NCBI RefSeq assembly: GCF_003347665.1
Contig: NZ_QDGA01000001.1
Coordinates: 372,655-436,654, forward strand
Origin: Microvirga calopogonii
GTDB lineage: Bacteria > Pseudomonadota > Alphaproteobacteria > Rhizobiales > Beijerinckiaceae
Direction: 5' to 3'
Length of the DNA stretch: 64,000 bases
The position numbers and the translations under genes are program-made. Within the stretch, counting starts at the first letter, position 1. Every line of letters starts with the position of its first letter. Of the stretch, positions 36,252 to 45,180 are shown in pieces. The notes under the pieces were generated by a model. It did no database searches. It was given only the letters and a program-made list of their open reading frames with translations, and was not told the DNA's origin.

Positions 36252-37460
36252 CTAGATCACGTTCCGCTCCAGCAGCGGCCGGTTGGCGAGGACGCGCTCG
36301 TAACCCAGCTCGGACAGATCGAGCGTGCGGTAGCCGCCATGGACGATCAGTTCGGCCATGCCTCGGCCCACCGCTGGGGCCTGCTGCAGCCCGTGGCCCG
36401 AGAAGCCGTTGCAGAGGTAGAAGTTCTTGAACCCGCCGGCCAGGCCGATGATCGCATTGTGGTCGAGGAGGCTCATGTCGTAAGGCCCCGACCAGGCACG
36501 GCCCGGCCGGATCGCCTCGAAGGCCGGGACGCGGTGCGCCAGGTTCGGCCAGATGAACTCCTCGAAGAAGGAGTGATCGATCTCCTGGGATGCGGGATCC
36601 TCGTCGGACCAGTCGGGGTCGAGATCCGCTTCCGGCGAGGCGCCGCAGATGAAGTGCCCTTCCCCTTCAGGCCGCACATAGGCTCCCGACGTATCGATGA
36701 GCAGCGGGCAGTTCTCCACGGGCCCCTTGCATGAGAAGGTGAAGACGTAGCGGCGCTTGGCCTGGACCGGAATGTCGAGCCCGGCCATGGCGGCCAGTGC
36801 CCGTCCGCCGGAGCCGGCGCAGTTGATGAGCGTGCCGCAGGCGATCCGCGTGCCGTCCTTCAGATGCACGGCCACGATGGTGCCGCCGTCCCGCTCGACT
36901 TGCGAGACCTCGCCCTTCACGTATTCGGCGCCGAGCGATCGCGCCTTCTTGCGGAAGGCCTGGAGCAAGCCCCAGCCGTCGAACCAGCCTTCGCCCGAGC
37001 GTCCCCAGGTGCCGGCCGCCAGATCGTCCGTGTTGAGCCAGGGAAAGCGGGCCTTCAAGTCATCGGGCTTCAGGAACAGGATGTCCGCACCTTCTTCCGC
37101 CTGAAGCGCCTGGTTCTCCCGGAGGATCTGCTCGCCGGCCTCCGACGCGCAATAGAGATAGCCGCCCTCCTTCAGGCCGATCTCCGGCCGCTCGCCGTCG
37201 ACGGCGAGACGGTCGCCGATGGAGCGCAGGAAATCGATCCCGTAGAGCGAGATGCGGATGTTCACCGCGCTCGAATATTGCTGGCGGATCGAGGCCGCGG
37301 ACAGGGCCGAGGCGGAGAGCTGGTAGGTCGGATCCTTCTCGATGACGACGACGCGCCCCTTGAAGCCTGAATCGGCGAGCAGGTGATAGGCCGTGGAGGA
37401 ACCCATGACGGCGCCGCCGACGATCACGACATCGGCTGAAGAGGAAGCTGCAGAGGTCAT
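36252..37460 (-). CDS. FAD-dependent amino acid oxidoreductase (DAO family)
   Basis: 402 aa. FAD-binding motif VVIVGGAVMGSSTAYHL at the N-terminus, conserved ASALSAASIRQQYSS region, and a C-terminal GFSGHGLQQAPAVG, the typical end of sarcosine-oxidase-beta-like and related amine oxidases. No signal peptide. It is co-transcribed with an Lrp-type regulator (4-bp overlap) and divergent from lysine-catabolic genes, so an amine or imine intermediate of lysine breakdown (for example pipecolate) is a possible substrate. That role is inference. Confidence 0.85.
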   Translation of the reverse strand: MTSAASSSADVVIVGGAVMGSSTAYHLLADSGFKGRVVVIEKDPTYQLSASALSAASIRQQYSSAVNIRISLYGIDFLRSIGDRLAVDGERPEIGLKEGGYLYCASEAGEQILRENQALQAEEGADILFLKPDDLKARFPWLNTDDLAAGTWGRSGEGWFDGWGLLQAFRKKARSLGAEYVKGEVSQVERDGGTIVAVHLKDGTRIACGTLINCAGSGGRALAAMAGLDIPVQAKRRYVFTFSCKGPVENCPLLIDTSGAYVRPEGEGHFICGASPEADLDPDWSDEDPASQEIDHSFFEEFIWPNLAHRVPAFEAIRPGRAWSGPYDMSLLDHNAIIGLAGGFKNFYLCNGFSGHGLQQAPAVGRGMAELIVHGGYRTLDLSELGYERVLANRPLLERNVI

Positions 37461-37885
37461 CGTTCGAATTTCGTTGAGAGGATGATGGAGGATTGCGTGC
37501 GCTCCACCCCTTCGACGGCGCCGATCTTGTCGATGGCCGCGTCGAGGGAGGGAACGTCCTCAGCCTCTACCACCGCCAGAAGATCGAAGACACCCGCGAC
37601 CGAATGAAGCGCGCGCAATTCTGGCATGCGCTGAAGCGCGGAGACGACCCCGCCCGAGGCCTTGGGCGCCACCACGATGGTTACATGCGCCCGCACCATG
37701 CGGCTCGCGATCTCCTCGGCCAGGCGCAACGTATATCCAGCGATCACCCCCCGGCGCTCCAGGCTCTCGACCCGGGCCTGCACCGTCGTGCGGGAGAGCT
37801 TGAGCCGCCGGGCGGCTTCCGCATGGCCGATCCGGGCATTCTCCCGCAGCAGCGCAATCAAGGCACGATCCGTAGGGTCGAGCAT
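37457..37885 (-). CDS. Lrp/AsnC family transcriptional regulator
   Basis: 142 aa. Winged HTH at residues ~3-60 (DRALIALLRENARIGHAEAARRLKLSRTTVQARVESLE pattern), then an RAM ligand-binding domain (~65-140). Such proteins sense amino acids and control the genes next to them. It is divergent from saccharopine dehydrogenase (114 bp apart) and translationally coupled to the FAD oxidase, so a lysine-responsive local regulator is likely. Confidence 0.9.
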   Translation of the reverse strand: MLDPTDRALIALLRENARIGHAEAARRLKLSRTTVQARVESLERRGVIAGYTLRLAEEIASRMVRAHVTIVVAPKASGGVVSALQRMPELRALHSVAGVFDLLAVVEAEDVPSLDAAIDKIGAVEGVERTQSSIILSTKFER

Positions 37886-37905
37886 CAGAATGACCAGTCC
37901 TTATG

Positions 37906-37916
37906 GCAATATGCCG
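37906..37916. promoter_or_regulatory. Candidate operator in the Lrp/lysine divergent region
   Basis: Dyad GGCA-ATA-TGCC inside an AT-richer tract, 21 bp before the Lrp-type gene start and 84 bp before saccharopine dehydrogenase. Size and position suit autoregulation, but the site is short. Confidence 0.3.
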
Positions 37917-37999
37917 AAAATTACCCGTCTTTCCGTCAACTTGTCCATGGCGTTCTGCGGGGCTTTGCCTTTTTCTGAACTGATCACAGGGAGGACTCC

Positions 38000-39133
38000 A
38001 TGCATTCGATTCTCGTCATCGGCGCCGGCAAGATCGGCTCCACCATCGTCGACATGCTCCACGAGACCGGCGACTACGACGTCACCGTCGCGGATTCGTC
38101 CGCCGCCGCCCTCGAAGCCGTCGCCAAGGGTGGCATCAAGACGATCCAGCTTGACTTCAATGACGCGGTCGCCCTGCAGAACGCCCTCAAGGGCCGCTAC
38201 GCGGTGCTCAGCGCGGCGCCCTATCACCTGACCGGCCACGTGGCCCAGGCGGCGCGCCTCGCCGACGTCAACTACTTCGACCTGACCGAGGACGTCGCCA
38301 CCACCCGCATGGTGAAGGAGCTGGCGGAGGGCGCCACCACGGCCTTCATTCCGCAATGCGGCCTTGCCCCCGGGTTCATCTCCATCGTGGCCCATGACAT
38401 CGCGAGCCGCTTCGACAAGCTCGACACCGTGCGCCTGCGCGTCGGCGCCCTGCCGCAATATCCCTCGAACGCCCTCTCCTATAACCTCACCTGGAGCACG
38501 GACGGCGTCATCAACGAATACATCGAGCGCTGCGAGGCGGTGGTCGACGGCAAGCTCCGCGAAGTGCCCGCCATGGAGGAGCTGGAGGAGTTCTCCCTCG
38601 ACGGCACCCGTTATGAAGCCTTCAACACCTCGGGCGGCCTCGGCACTTTGTGCGAGACGCTCGAAGGCAAGGTGCGCAACCTGAATTACAAGACCATCCG
38701 CTATCCGGGCCATTGCGCCCTGATGCGGGTGCTGCTCAACGACCTTCAGCTGCGCAACCGCCGCGAGGTCCTGAAGGACATTCTGGAAAACGCCGTTCCG
38801 GCCACCATGCAGGACATGGTCATCGTCTTCGTCACCGTGACCGGCGAGCGCGGCGGCCGCTACGTGCAGGAAACCTATGCCCGCAGCGTCTACGGTCAGA
38901 AGGTCGCCGGCACCCAGCGCACTGCGATCCAGGTGACGACCGCCGCCGGGATCTGCGCCATGCTCGACCTGCTCGTTGCCGGCAAGCTGCCGAAACAGGG
39001 TTTCGTGCGCCAGGAGGAGATCGATCTCGGCATCTTCCTGGCCAACCGCTTCGGCCGCGTCTATGCGGGCGAGCGTCTGGACGAGGGCCACGAGCCAGCC
39101 GTGAAGAACATCCGCCTCGACGCGGTGGCCTAA
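38000..39133 (+). CDS. Saccharopine dehydrogenase family protein
   Basis: 377 aa. NAD(P)-binding ILVIGAGKIGSTIVDML at the N-terminus, SAAPYHLTGHVAQAA, and GLAPGFISIVAHDI as in LYS9/saccharopine reductases. It probably oxidises saccharopine to glutamate and alpha-aminoadipate semialdehyde, which the next gene product would oxidise. GGGAGGA precedes the ATG. The lysine-ketoglutarate reductase that would make saccharopine is not in the window. Confidence 0.87.
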   Translation: MHSILVIGAGKIGSTIVDMLHETGDYDVTVADSSAAALEAVAKGGIKTIQLDFNDAVALQNALKGRYAVLSAAPYHLTGHVAQAARLADVNYFDLTEDVATTRMVKELAEGATTAFIPQCGLAPGFISIVAHDIASRFDKLDTVRLRVGALPQYPSNALSYNLTWSTDGVINEYIERCEAVVDGKLREVPAMEELEEFSLDGTRYEAFNTSGGLGTLCETLEGKVRNLNYKTIRYPGHCALMRVLLNDLQLRNRREVLKDILENAVPATMQDMVIVFVTVTGERGGRYVQETYARSVYGQKVAGTQRTAIQVTTAAGICAMLDLLVAGKLPKQGFVRQEEIDLGIFLANRFGRVYAGERLDEGHEPAVKNIRLDAVA

Positions 39134-39480
39134 GAGCGCCCTCGCTCATCGGTGTCGGAGCGGGGTGGGGCCAGGCGAGACGCCCTCTCCGGCCGCACCA
39201 CTCTCTCCGTCATGGCCGGCCTTGTGCCGGCCGTCCCGATTGGAAAAGCGCCGCGCCCTTCCGGTCGAGATCACCGGCACAAGGCCGGTGATGACGAGGT
39301 GGGGCAGACGAAGCACTCGGGTTCTTGACTAATTGGCATGACCCTATTCGGGAAAAGCAGTTCCCAGGCTTCCCGGTCATGCATTAAGACGGTGGCATGA
39401 GAGCCGCCGTCGTTTCGTTTCAACGACAAGCGAGGGTGGTGGGCCTCCATGAGCCCAAGCCCGCATCCAGGGAGACCAAC
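39134..39480. other. Intergenic region with a family C element
   Basis: 347 bp without a supported gene. It contains the dual-hairpin element at 39208-39296. The remaining bases upstream of the dehydrogenase may hold its own promoter, but no clear boxes were seen. Confidence 0.6.
39208..39296. repeat. Dual-hairpin dispersed element, family C, copy 2
   Basis: Hairpin TCATGGCCGGC/GCCGGCC, linker, then ATCACCGGC/GCCGGTGAT; ends CGTCAT and ATGACG. Inverted relative to copy 1. Confidence 0.8.
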
Positions 39481-41031
39481 ATGACCGCGAGCCTGAAACC
39501 CGTATCCTCTGCGCCCGCTTCCGTTGCGGATGAGGCCCGCGCCATTCTCGCGCGCCTCGGAGTGCCCGACAGCGCCTTCGCGTCCGGCGGTCGCCCGGCT
39601 CGGTCGCCGATCACCGGAGAGGTGATCGCCCATGTGCGCGAGACCACGACCGAGGAGGCCAAGGCCGCCATCGGCCGGGCCGACGCCGCCTTCAAGGCCT
39701 GGCGAAAGGTTCCGGCCCCCAAGCGCGGCGAGTTCATCCGCCTGCTCGGCGAGGAACTGCGCGCCGCCAAGGACGATCTCGGCCGTCTCGTGACGCTGGA
39801 GGCCGGCAAGATCGTCTCGGAAGGCCTCGGCGAGGTGCAGGAGATGATCGACATCTGCGATTTCGCCGTCGGTCTCTCCCGGCAGCTCTACGGCCTGACC
39901 ATCGCGACCGAGCGCGCCGATCACCGCATGATGGAGACCTGGCATCCGCTCGGCGTCTGCGGCGTCATCTCGGCCTTCAACTTCCCCGTGGCCGTGTGGT
40001 CCTGGAACGCGGCGCTCGCGCTCGTCTGCGGCGACAGCGTGGTGTGGAAGCCCTCCGAGAAGACCCTGCTGACGGCGCTCGCCACCCACGCGATCGCCGA
40101 GCGCGCCGCGAAGCGCTTCGGCGGCGTGCCGGACGGCCTGCTCGGGCTTCTCCTCGGCGGTCGCGAGATCGGCGAGATCCTCGTCGAGGATCACCGCGTG
40201 CCGGTTCTCTCCGCCACGGGCTCCACCGCCATGGGCCGCCAGGTCGGCCCGAAGCTCGCCGAGCGTTTCGCCCGCGCGATCCTCGAGCTCGGCGGCAACA
40301 ACGCCGCCATCGTGGCCCCGTCGGCCGATCTCGATCTGGCGCTGCGCGGCATTGCTTTCGCGGCCATGGGCACTGCAGGCCAGCGCTGCACCACCCTGCG
40401 TCGCCTCTTCGTTCATGAGAGCGTCTACGATCAGCTCGTGCCGCGCCTCGTGAAGGTCTATGGCAGCGTGAAGATCGGCGATCCGCGCGCCGAGGGCACG
40501 CTGGTCGGTCCGCTGATCGACAAGGCGGCTTTCGACGGCATGGAGCGCGCGCTTGACGAGGCCCGCGCAGCCGGCGGCAAGGTGCATGGCGGTGGACGCT
40601 ACACGGATGTGGCGAATGAGGGCGTCTATGCGCGTCCGGCCCTCGTCGAGATGCCGAGCCAGACCGGCCCGGTGACGCGCGAGACCTTCGCGCCGATCCT
40701 CTACGTGATGCGCTATTCGGATTTCGACGAGGTGATCGAGCTGCACAACGCAGTCGGCGCCGGTCTCTCCTCATCGATCTTCACGCTCAACCTGCGCGAG
40801 GCCGAGGCCTTCGTGTCGGCGGCGGGTTCCGATTGCGGCATCGCGAACGTCAATATCGGTCCTTCGGGCGCCGAGATCGGCGGCGCCTTCGGTGGCGAAA
40901 AGGAAACCGGCGGCGGACGCGAGTCGGGCTCCGATGCCTGGAAGGCCTACATGCGCCGCGCCACCAACACGATCAATTACGGCTCGACGCTTCCGCTCGC
41001 CCAGGGCGTGAAGTTCGACGTCGACGCCTGA
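39481..41031 (+). CDS. amaB: Alpha-aminoadipic semialdehyde dehydrogenase (ALDH7 family)
   Basis: 516 aa. Catalytic E269 in LELGGNN and C303 in GQRCTT. The C-terminal GGEKETGGGRESGSDAWK block and NYGSTLPLAQGV are diagnostic for the ALDH7A1/AmaB group, which oxidises alpha-aminoadipate semialdehyde (piperideine-6-carboxylate) to aminoadipate in lysine breakdown. Follows saccharopine dehydrogenase after 347 bp. I used the ATG at 39481; an upstream in-frame start is unlikely. A perfect terminator follows. Confidence 0.92.
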   Translation: MTASLKPVSSAPASVADEARAILARLGVPDSAFASGGRPARSPITGEVIAHVRETTTEEAKAAIGRADAAFKAWRKVPAPKRGEFIRLLGEELRAAKDDLGRLVTLEAGKIVSEGLGEVQEMIDICDFAVGLSRQLYGLTIATERADHRMMETWHPLGVCGVISAFNFPVAVWSWNAALALVCGDSVVWKPSEKTLLTALATHAIAERAAKRFGGVPDGLLGLLLGGREIGEILVEDHRVPVLSATGSTAMGRQVGPKLAERFARAILELGGNNAAIVAPSADLDLALRGIAFAAMGTAGQRCTTLRRLFVHESVYDQLVPRLVKVYGSVKIGDPRAEGTLVGPLIDKAAFDGMERALDEARAAGGKVHGGGRYTDVANEGVYARPALVEMPSQTGPVTRETFAPILYVMRYSDFDEVIELHNAVGAGLSSSIFTLNLREAEAFVSAAGSDCGIANVNIGPSGAEIGGAFGGEKETGGGRESGSDAWKAYMRRATNTINYGSTLPLAQGVKFDVDA

Positions 41032-41047
41032 TCATTGCACGTTAGCT

Positions 41048-41074
41048 AAACGGAGGGCACTGCCCTCCGTTTCT
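41048..41074 (+). terminator. Intrinsic terminator after the semialdehyde dehydrogenase
   Basis: Perfect 11-bp stem AAACGGAGGGC/GCCCTCCGTTT with a 3-base loop, 16 bp after the stop. Confidence 0.8.
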
Positions 41075-41104
41075 GTATCTGCCCTCTCACATCGCGAGCC
41101 TTCC

Positions 41105-42784
41105 ATGACAGCGCCCTCCCGCACCGGCGGCCAGATTCTTGTCGATCAGCTTCTCATCCATGGAGTCGATCACATCTTCTGCGTACCGGGCGAGAGTTAT
41201 CTCGCGGCGTTGGATGCTCTGCACGATGCGAACATCAACGTCACGGTCTGCCGCCAGGAAGGCGGCGCCGCCATGATGGCGGAAGCCTACGGCAAGCTCA
41301 CCGGCCGCCCCGGCATCTGTTTCGTCACCCGCGGTCCGGGTGCGACCAATGCCTCGCCGGGCATTCACATCGCCAAGCAGGATTCGACGCCGATGATCCT
41401 GTTCGTCGGCCAGATCGAGCGCGGCATGCGTGAGCGCGAGGCGTTTCAGGAACTCGATTACCGCGCCGCCTTCGGCCCTCTCGCCAAATGGGCCACGGAA
41501 GTGGACGATCCGGCGCGCTTCCCCGAGATCGTCTCCCGCGCCTTCCATGTGGCGACATCGGGACGTCCCGGTCCGGTCGTGATCGCGCTGCCGGAGGACG
41601 TGCTCACCGAGTTGGCGCAGGTCGCCGACGCGCCGCGCTACCAGATCGTCGAGACGCATCCGGGCCTGACGCAGATGGCTGAGCTGCAGAAGCTCTTACA
41701 CGGCGCGAAGAAGCCCATCGCGCTCCTCGGCGGCAGCCGCTGGTCCGACGTTGCGGTACAGCGCTTCGTGCGCTTCGCCGAGCGCTTCGAGCTGCCGGTC
41801 GCCTGCACGTTCCGCCGCCAGATGCTGTTTCCCGCCGATCACGCGTCCTATATCGGCGATCTCGGCCTTGGCGTGAACCCGAAGCTGCTCGCGCGCATCA
41901 AGGAAGCGGACCTCGTCCTGCTCGTCGGCGGACGCCTCTCGGAAATCCCGAGCCAGGCCTACACGCTCCTCGACATTCCGGCGACGCAGCAGATGCTGGT
42001 GCACGTCCATCCCGATCCGAGCGAGATCGGCCGGGTCTATTCCCCGCATCTCGCCATCAACGCCTCGCCGGTCGCGTTCACGGCGGCCCTGGAGGGCGTG
42101 CATCCTCCGGCCTCGCTGCCCTGGAGCGAGAGCACGAAGACGGCGCATGCCGATTATCTCGCCTGGAGCGATCCGAGCGCCATCCGCACCGCCGGCGGCC
42201 TGCAGATGGGCGAGGTGATGGCTCACCTGCGCAAGGTGATGCCGTCTGACACGATCTTCTGCAACGGCGCCGGCAACTTCGCCACCTGGATCCACCGCTT
42301 CTGGCCCTTCCGTGAGTACGGCACGCAATTGGCGCCGACTTCCGGCTCCATGGGCTACGGCGTCCCGGCCGCCGTCGGCGCGAAGCGCATTCGGACCGAC
42401 AGCCCCGTGGTGGTGTTCGCCGGCGATGGCGACTTCCTCATGAACGGACAGGAATTCGCCACCGCCGTGCAGTACGATCTGCCGATCCTGGTGATCCTGC
42501 TCGACAACGGCATGTACGGCACGATCCGCATGCACCAGGAGCGCGAGTATCCGGGCCGCGTCTCGGCCACGATGCTGAAGAACCCGGACTTCGCCGCTTA
42601 CGCGAAGGCGTTCGGTGGTTATGGCGAGCGCGTGGCCATGACGGAGGAATTCGCCCCCGCCCTGCAGCGGGCGCTGACCTCCGGCAAGCCGGCGATCCTC
42701 CACTGCATCATCGACCCGGAAGTGATCACGCCGACCATGTCGCTGACGCAGATCCGCGAGAAGGCGCTGGCGGGGAAGAAGTAA
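41105..42784 (+). CDS. Thiamine diphosphate-dependent enzyme, acetolactate-synthase-like
   Basis: 559 aa. Catalytic Glu E52 in RQEGGAAMMAEAYG, central Rossmann domain, and the ThDP-binding stretch from GDGDF (~440) to LLDNGMYG (~470). It resembles IlvB-like, benzoylformate decarboxylase-like and related decarboxylases, but no small subunit (ilvH) is adjacent, so biosynthetic acetolactate synthase is unlikely. It follows the lysine locus but is separated from it by a strong terminator. The substrate, perhaps a 2-oxo acid, is unknown. Confidence 0.85.
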   Translation: MTAPSRTGGQILVDQLLIHGVDHIFCVPGESYLAALDALHDANINVTVCRQEGGAAMMAEAYGKLTGRPGICFVTRGPGATNASPGIHIAKQDSTPMILFVGQIERGMREREAFQELDYRAAFGPLAKWATEVDDPARFPEIVSRAFHVATSGRPGPVVIALPEDVLTELAQVADAPRYQIVETHPGLTQMAELQKLLHGAKKPIALLGGSRWSDVAVQRFVRFAERFELPVACTFRRQMLFPADHASYIGDLGLGVNPKLLARIKEADLVLLVGGRLSEIPSQAYTLLDIPATQQMLVHVHPDPSEIGRVYSPHLAINASPVAFTAALEGVHPPASLPWSESTKTAHADYLAWSDPSAIRTAGGLQMGEVMAHLRKVMPSDTIFCNGAGNFATWIHRFWPFREYGTQLAPTSGSMGYGVPAAVGAKRIRTDSPVVVFAGDGDFLMNGQEFATAVQYDLPILVILLDNGMYGTIRMHQEREYPGRVSATMLKNPDFAAYAKAFGGYGERVAMTEEFAPALQRALTSGKPAILHCIIDPEVITPTMSLTQIREKALAGKK

Positions 42785-42792
42785 GCGCCACC

Positions 42793-42940
42793 GTCATTCC
42801 GGGGCGGCCATAGGCCGAACCCGGAAACCATAAACGCTGACTGAATGGGAAAAGGCGCTGCGGTTTATGCAGCGCCTTTTTCTTTGAATGCTGTGTTCAT
42901 GGGTTCCGGGTTCGGCTCTGAAGAGCCGCCCCGGAATGAC
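42793..42940. repeat. Large inverted repeat enclosing a terminator
   Basis: Left arm GTCATTCCGGGGCGGC... GCCGAACCCGGAA (42793-42826) and right arm TTCCGGGTTCGGC... GCCGCCCCGGAATGAC (42904-42940) are mutual reverse complements with small differences. A separate terminator hairpin lies in the loop. Confidence 0.75.
42850..42883. terminator. Bidirectional intrinsic terminator
   Basis: Perfect 12-bp stem AAAAGGCGCTGC/GCAGCGCCTTTT with a 7-base loop. T-rich tail on the plus strand and T-run on the minus strand serve the convergent ThDP enzyme and transaldolase genes. Confidence 0.8.
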
Positions 42941-42954
42941 AGGCGGAGGCTGAT

Positions 42955-43926
42955 TTACGCCGCCTTCGCCTCGTCGAGCCGCTGCGCCACGAGCGTGCGC
43001 AGGGAGCGCAGGTCCTTCACGAAGGAGCGGATGCCCTCGGCGAGCTTTTCCGTCGCCATGGCGTCCTCGTTCAGGGCGAAGCGGAAGCTCTTCTCGTCCA
43101 TGCGCGGCAGGGGCTGAACCTTCTCCACATTGTCGGCCGAGAGCTTGCGCGGCAGATCGCCTTGCGCGTTCGCCAGTTCGTCGAGGAGCGCGGGCGAGAT
43201 CGTGAGGCGGTCGCAGCCGGCGAGCGCTTCGATTTCGCCGATATTGCGGAAGGAGGCGCCCATCACCACGGTCTTGATCCCTTGCGCCTTGTACGAGGCA
43301 TAGATCTTGCGCACCGACAGCACGCCCGGATCGGTCTCGCCCGTGTAGGGACCGCCCCCCGCCTTCACGTGCCAGTCGAGGATGCGGCCGACGAAGGGCG
43401 AGATCAGGAACACGCCTGCTTCCGCGCAGGCCTGGGCCTGGGCCTGCGAGAACAGGAGTGTGAGGTTGCAGTCGATGCCTTCCTTCTGGAGAACTTCCGC
43501 CGCGCGGATGCCCTCCCAGGTGGACGCGATCTTGATCAGGACCTTCTCGCGCCCGACGCCGCGCTCGGCATAATCCTTGATGATGCTTCGCGCCGTCTTC
43601 ACCGTCGCGTCCGTGTCGAAGGAGAGATCGGCATCAACCTCCGTAGAGACGCGGCCCGGCACGATGCCGGCAAGCTCGGCCCCGAAGGCGACGGCGAGCC
43701 GGTCGCAGATCGCCGCCACCACGCTCTCACGGCTACCGCCCTGCTTGCGACCCCAGGCCAGAGCCTCTTCGAGGAGATGCTCGTAGGCGGGAATCTCCAC
43801 CGCCTTCAGGAGGAGGGTCGGGTTGGTGGTGCAGTCCTGGGGCTTCAGGCGGCGCACCGCGTCGAGGTCGCCGGTATCGGCCACGACGACCGTCATGGCG
43901 CGCAATTGGTCGAGCTTGGAGGGCAT
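42955..43926 (-). CDS. tal: Transaldolase
   Basis: 323 aa, the length of TalB-type enzymes. Schiff-base K132 in [11 protein letters not shown]-terminal [14 protein letters not shown] and TTNPTLL are conserved, as are the NLTLLFS and SPFVGRI motifs. It moves a dihydroxyacetone unit in the pentose phosphate pathway, in the cytoplasm. It stands alone, flanked by repeats on both sides. Confidence 0.95.
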   Translation of the reverse strand: MPSKLDQLRAMTVVVADTGDLDAVRRLKPQDCTTNPTLLLKAVEIPAYEHLLEEALAWGRKQGGSRESVVAAICDRLAVAFGAELAGIVPGRVSTEVDADLSFDTDATVKTARSIIKDYAERGVGREKVLIKIASTWEGIRAAEVLQKEGIDCNLTLLFSQAQAQACAEAGVFLISPFVGRILDWHVKAGGGPYTGETDPGVLSVRKIYASYKAQGIKTVVMGASFRNIGEIEALAGCDRLTISPALLDELANAQGDLPRKLSADNVEKVQPLPRMDEKSFRFALNEDAMATEKLAEGIRSFVKDLRSLRTLVAQRLDEAKAA

Positions 43927-44038
43927 GGAGGTCTCCGTGGGTTGTCCTTTGGCGTCTGACTTAGTCCCTTAAAATGGCGGCGTGAAGCCCTTGAGACCAT
44001 GACGCGCATTTTCCCTCATCCCGGCGGTGAAACTCCTC

Positions 44039-44149
44039 ACGTCATGGCCGTCCCCGGACTTGATCCGGGTATCAGTCCCGGCCATCCCGCTTAGGAAAGG
44101 CTCAGCACTTTTCGGGTCGGGATCACCGGCACAAGGCCGGTGATGACGT
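44039..44149. repeat. Dual-hairpin dispersed element, family C, copy 3
   Basis: GTCATGGCCG... CCCGGCCAT followed by a linker and ATCACCGGC/GCCGGTGAT; ends ACGTCAT and ATGACGT. An additional CCCGGA/TCCGGG hairpin is inserted in the first half. Confidence 0.75.
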
Positions 44150-44167
44150 GGTGGAGGAAGCGGCCTC

Positions 44168-45058
44168 TCACACGAAAAGCCCCCGATTGGCCCGCACCCG
44201 GCTCAGGATGAAGGAATAAACCTCCTCCACCCGGCGCAGGGACCGCACGTCCGCATGGGTGACGAGCCAGTAGGTGCGAAGATACGACACCTCGGGCAGC
44301 ACCACCCGCAGCTCGGGAAACTGCCGCACGGCGTAATCGTGCAGAATGCCGATGCCGACGCCCGCGCGGACCGCCTCGGCCTGGGCCACCACGCTGGCGC
44401 ATTCGAAGCGGCGGGCGGTGTATTTCTCGAGACCCGAGAAGTAATCGAGCACGGGGCTGTAGAGCAGGTCGGCCACGTAGGTGACGAGGGTTTTCCCGGA
44501 AAGATCAGCCAGCTCCGTCACCGGCCCGTGGCGGTCGAGATAATCCTGCGAGGCGTAGAGCCTCAGGCGGTAATCGGTGAGCTTGCGCGAGACGAGGCGC
44601 CCTTCCGTCGGCTGCTCCAGGGTCACGGCGATGTCGGCCTCGCGCTTCGACAGAGAGAAGGTGCGCGGCAAAGCCACGAGCTGCAGGGTCAGGCCCGGGT
44701 GCCGCTCGGCCAGGGCCCCGAGTTCGGGGGCGAGAAAGTAGGTGCCGATCCCGTCCGGCGCGCCGATGCGCACCGTGCCGGAGAGCGCGAGATCCGCCCC
44801 GCCAAGTTCACTCGCGACCGCGAGAGCCTGGGTTTCCATGCTCTCCGCGTGCCGCAGGAGCCGCTCGCCCTGCTCGGTCAGGGTGTAACCTTGGGGACTG
44901 CGCTCGAACAGCTTGGCTTTGAGGGCCGCTTCCAGGGCCGAGATGCGTCGCGACACGGTGGTGTGGTCGGCCTCCAGCTGACGGGCGGCTGCGGTGAGGC
45001 GGCCGGCCCGGGCGACAGCGAGGAAAAAGCGGAGATCGTCCCAATCGAAAGCGCTCAT
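44168..45058 (-). CDS. LysR family transcriptional regulator
   Basis: 296 aa. HTH at residues ~4-62 (DDLRFFLAVARAGRLTAAARQL, DHTTVSRRISALE), then the LysR substrate-binding domain. I chose ATG 45058, which has AGGTGAGG directly upstream; a longer start is not supported. It is divergent from mmsA with 122 bp between, so it probably regulates the valine-catabolic genes. The inducer, perhaps a valine-derived acid, is inferred. Confidence 0.9.
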   Translation of the reverse strand: MSAFDWDDLRFFLAVARAGRLTAAARQLEADHTTVSRRISALEAALKAKLFERSPQGYTLTEQGERLLRHAESMETQALAVASELGGADLALSGTVRIGAPDGIGTYFLAPELGALAERHPGLTLQLVALPRTFSLSKREADIAVTLEQPTEGRLVSRKLTDYRLRLYASQDYLDRHGPVTELADLSGKTLVTYVADLLYSPVLDYFSGLEKYTARRFECASVVAQAEAVRAGVGIGILHDYAVRQFPELRVVLPEVSYLRTYWLVTHADVRSLRRVEEVYSFILSRVRANRGLFV

Positions 45059-45180
45059 GGCCTCACCTTGACCGTATTGGCATTTTCGCACAACGGTGCT
45101 TTGGTTTCACCCATAGTCGTGCGATTTCAACAATGATAGAAGGAGAACACGAAAAACACCCTTGAGGAGGAGACGACGCC
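45059..45180. promoter_or_regulatory. Divergent promoter region, LysR regulator and mmsA
   Basis: 122 bp. An inverted repeat TCGCAC (45086-45091) and GTGCGA (45119-45124) with 27 bp between could be part of a LysR-type binding region. An AGGAG site lies before mmsA. The repeat is short and may be chance. Confidence 0.35.

Noticed and set aside
45086..45124. A defined LysR operator
   Set aside because: The inverted TCGCAC/GTGCGA pair is short and does not show a convincing T-N11-A box, so it is kept only as part of the promoter region.
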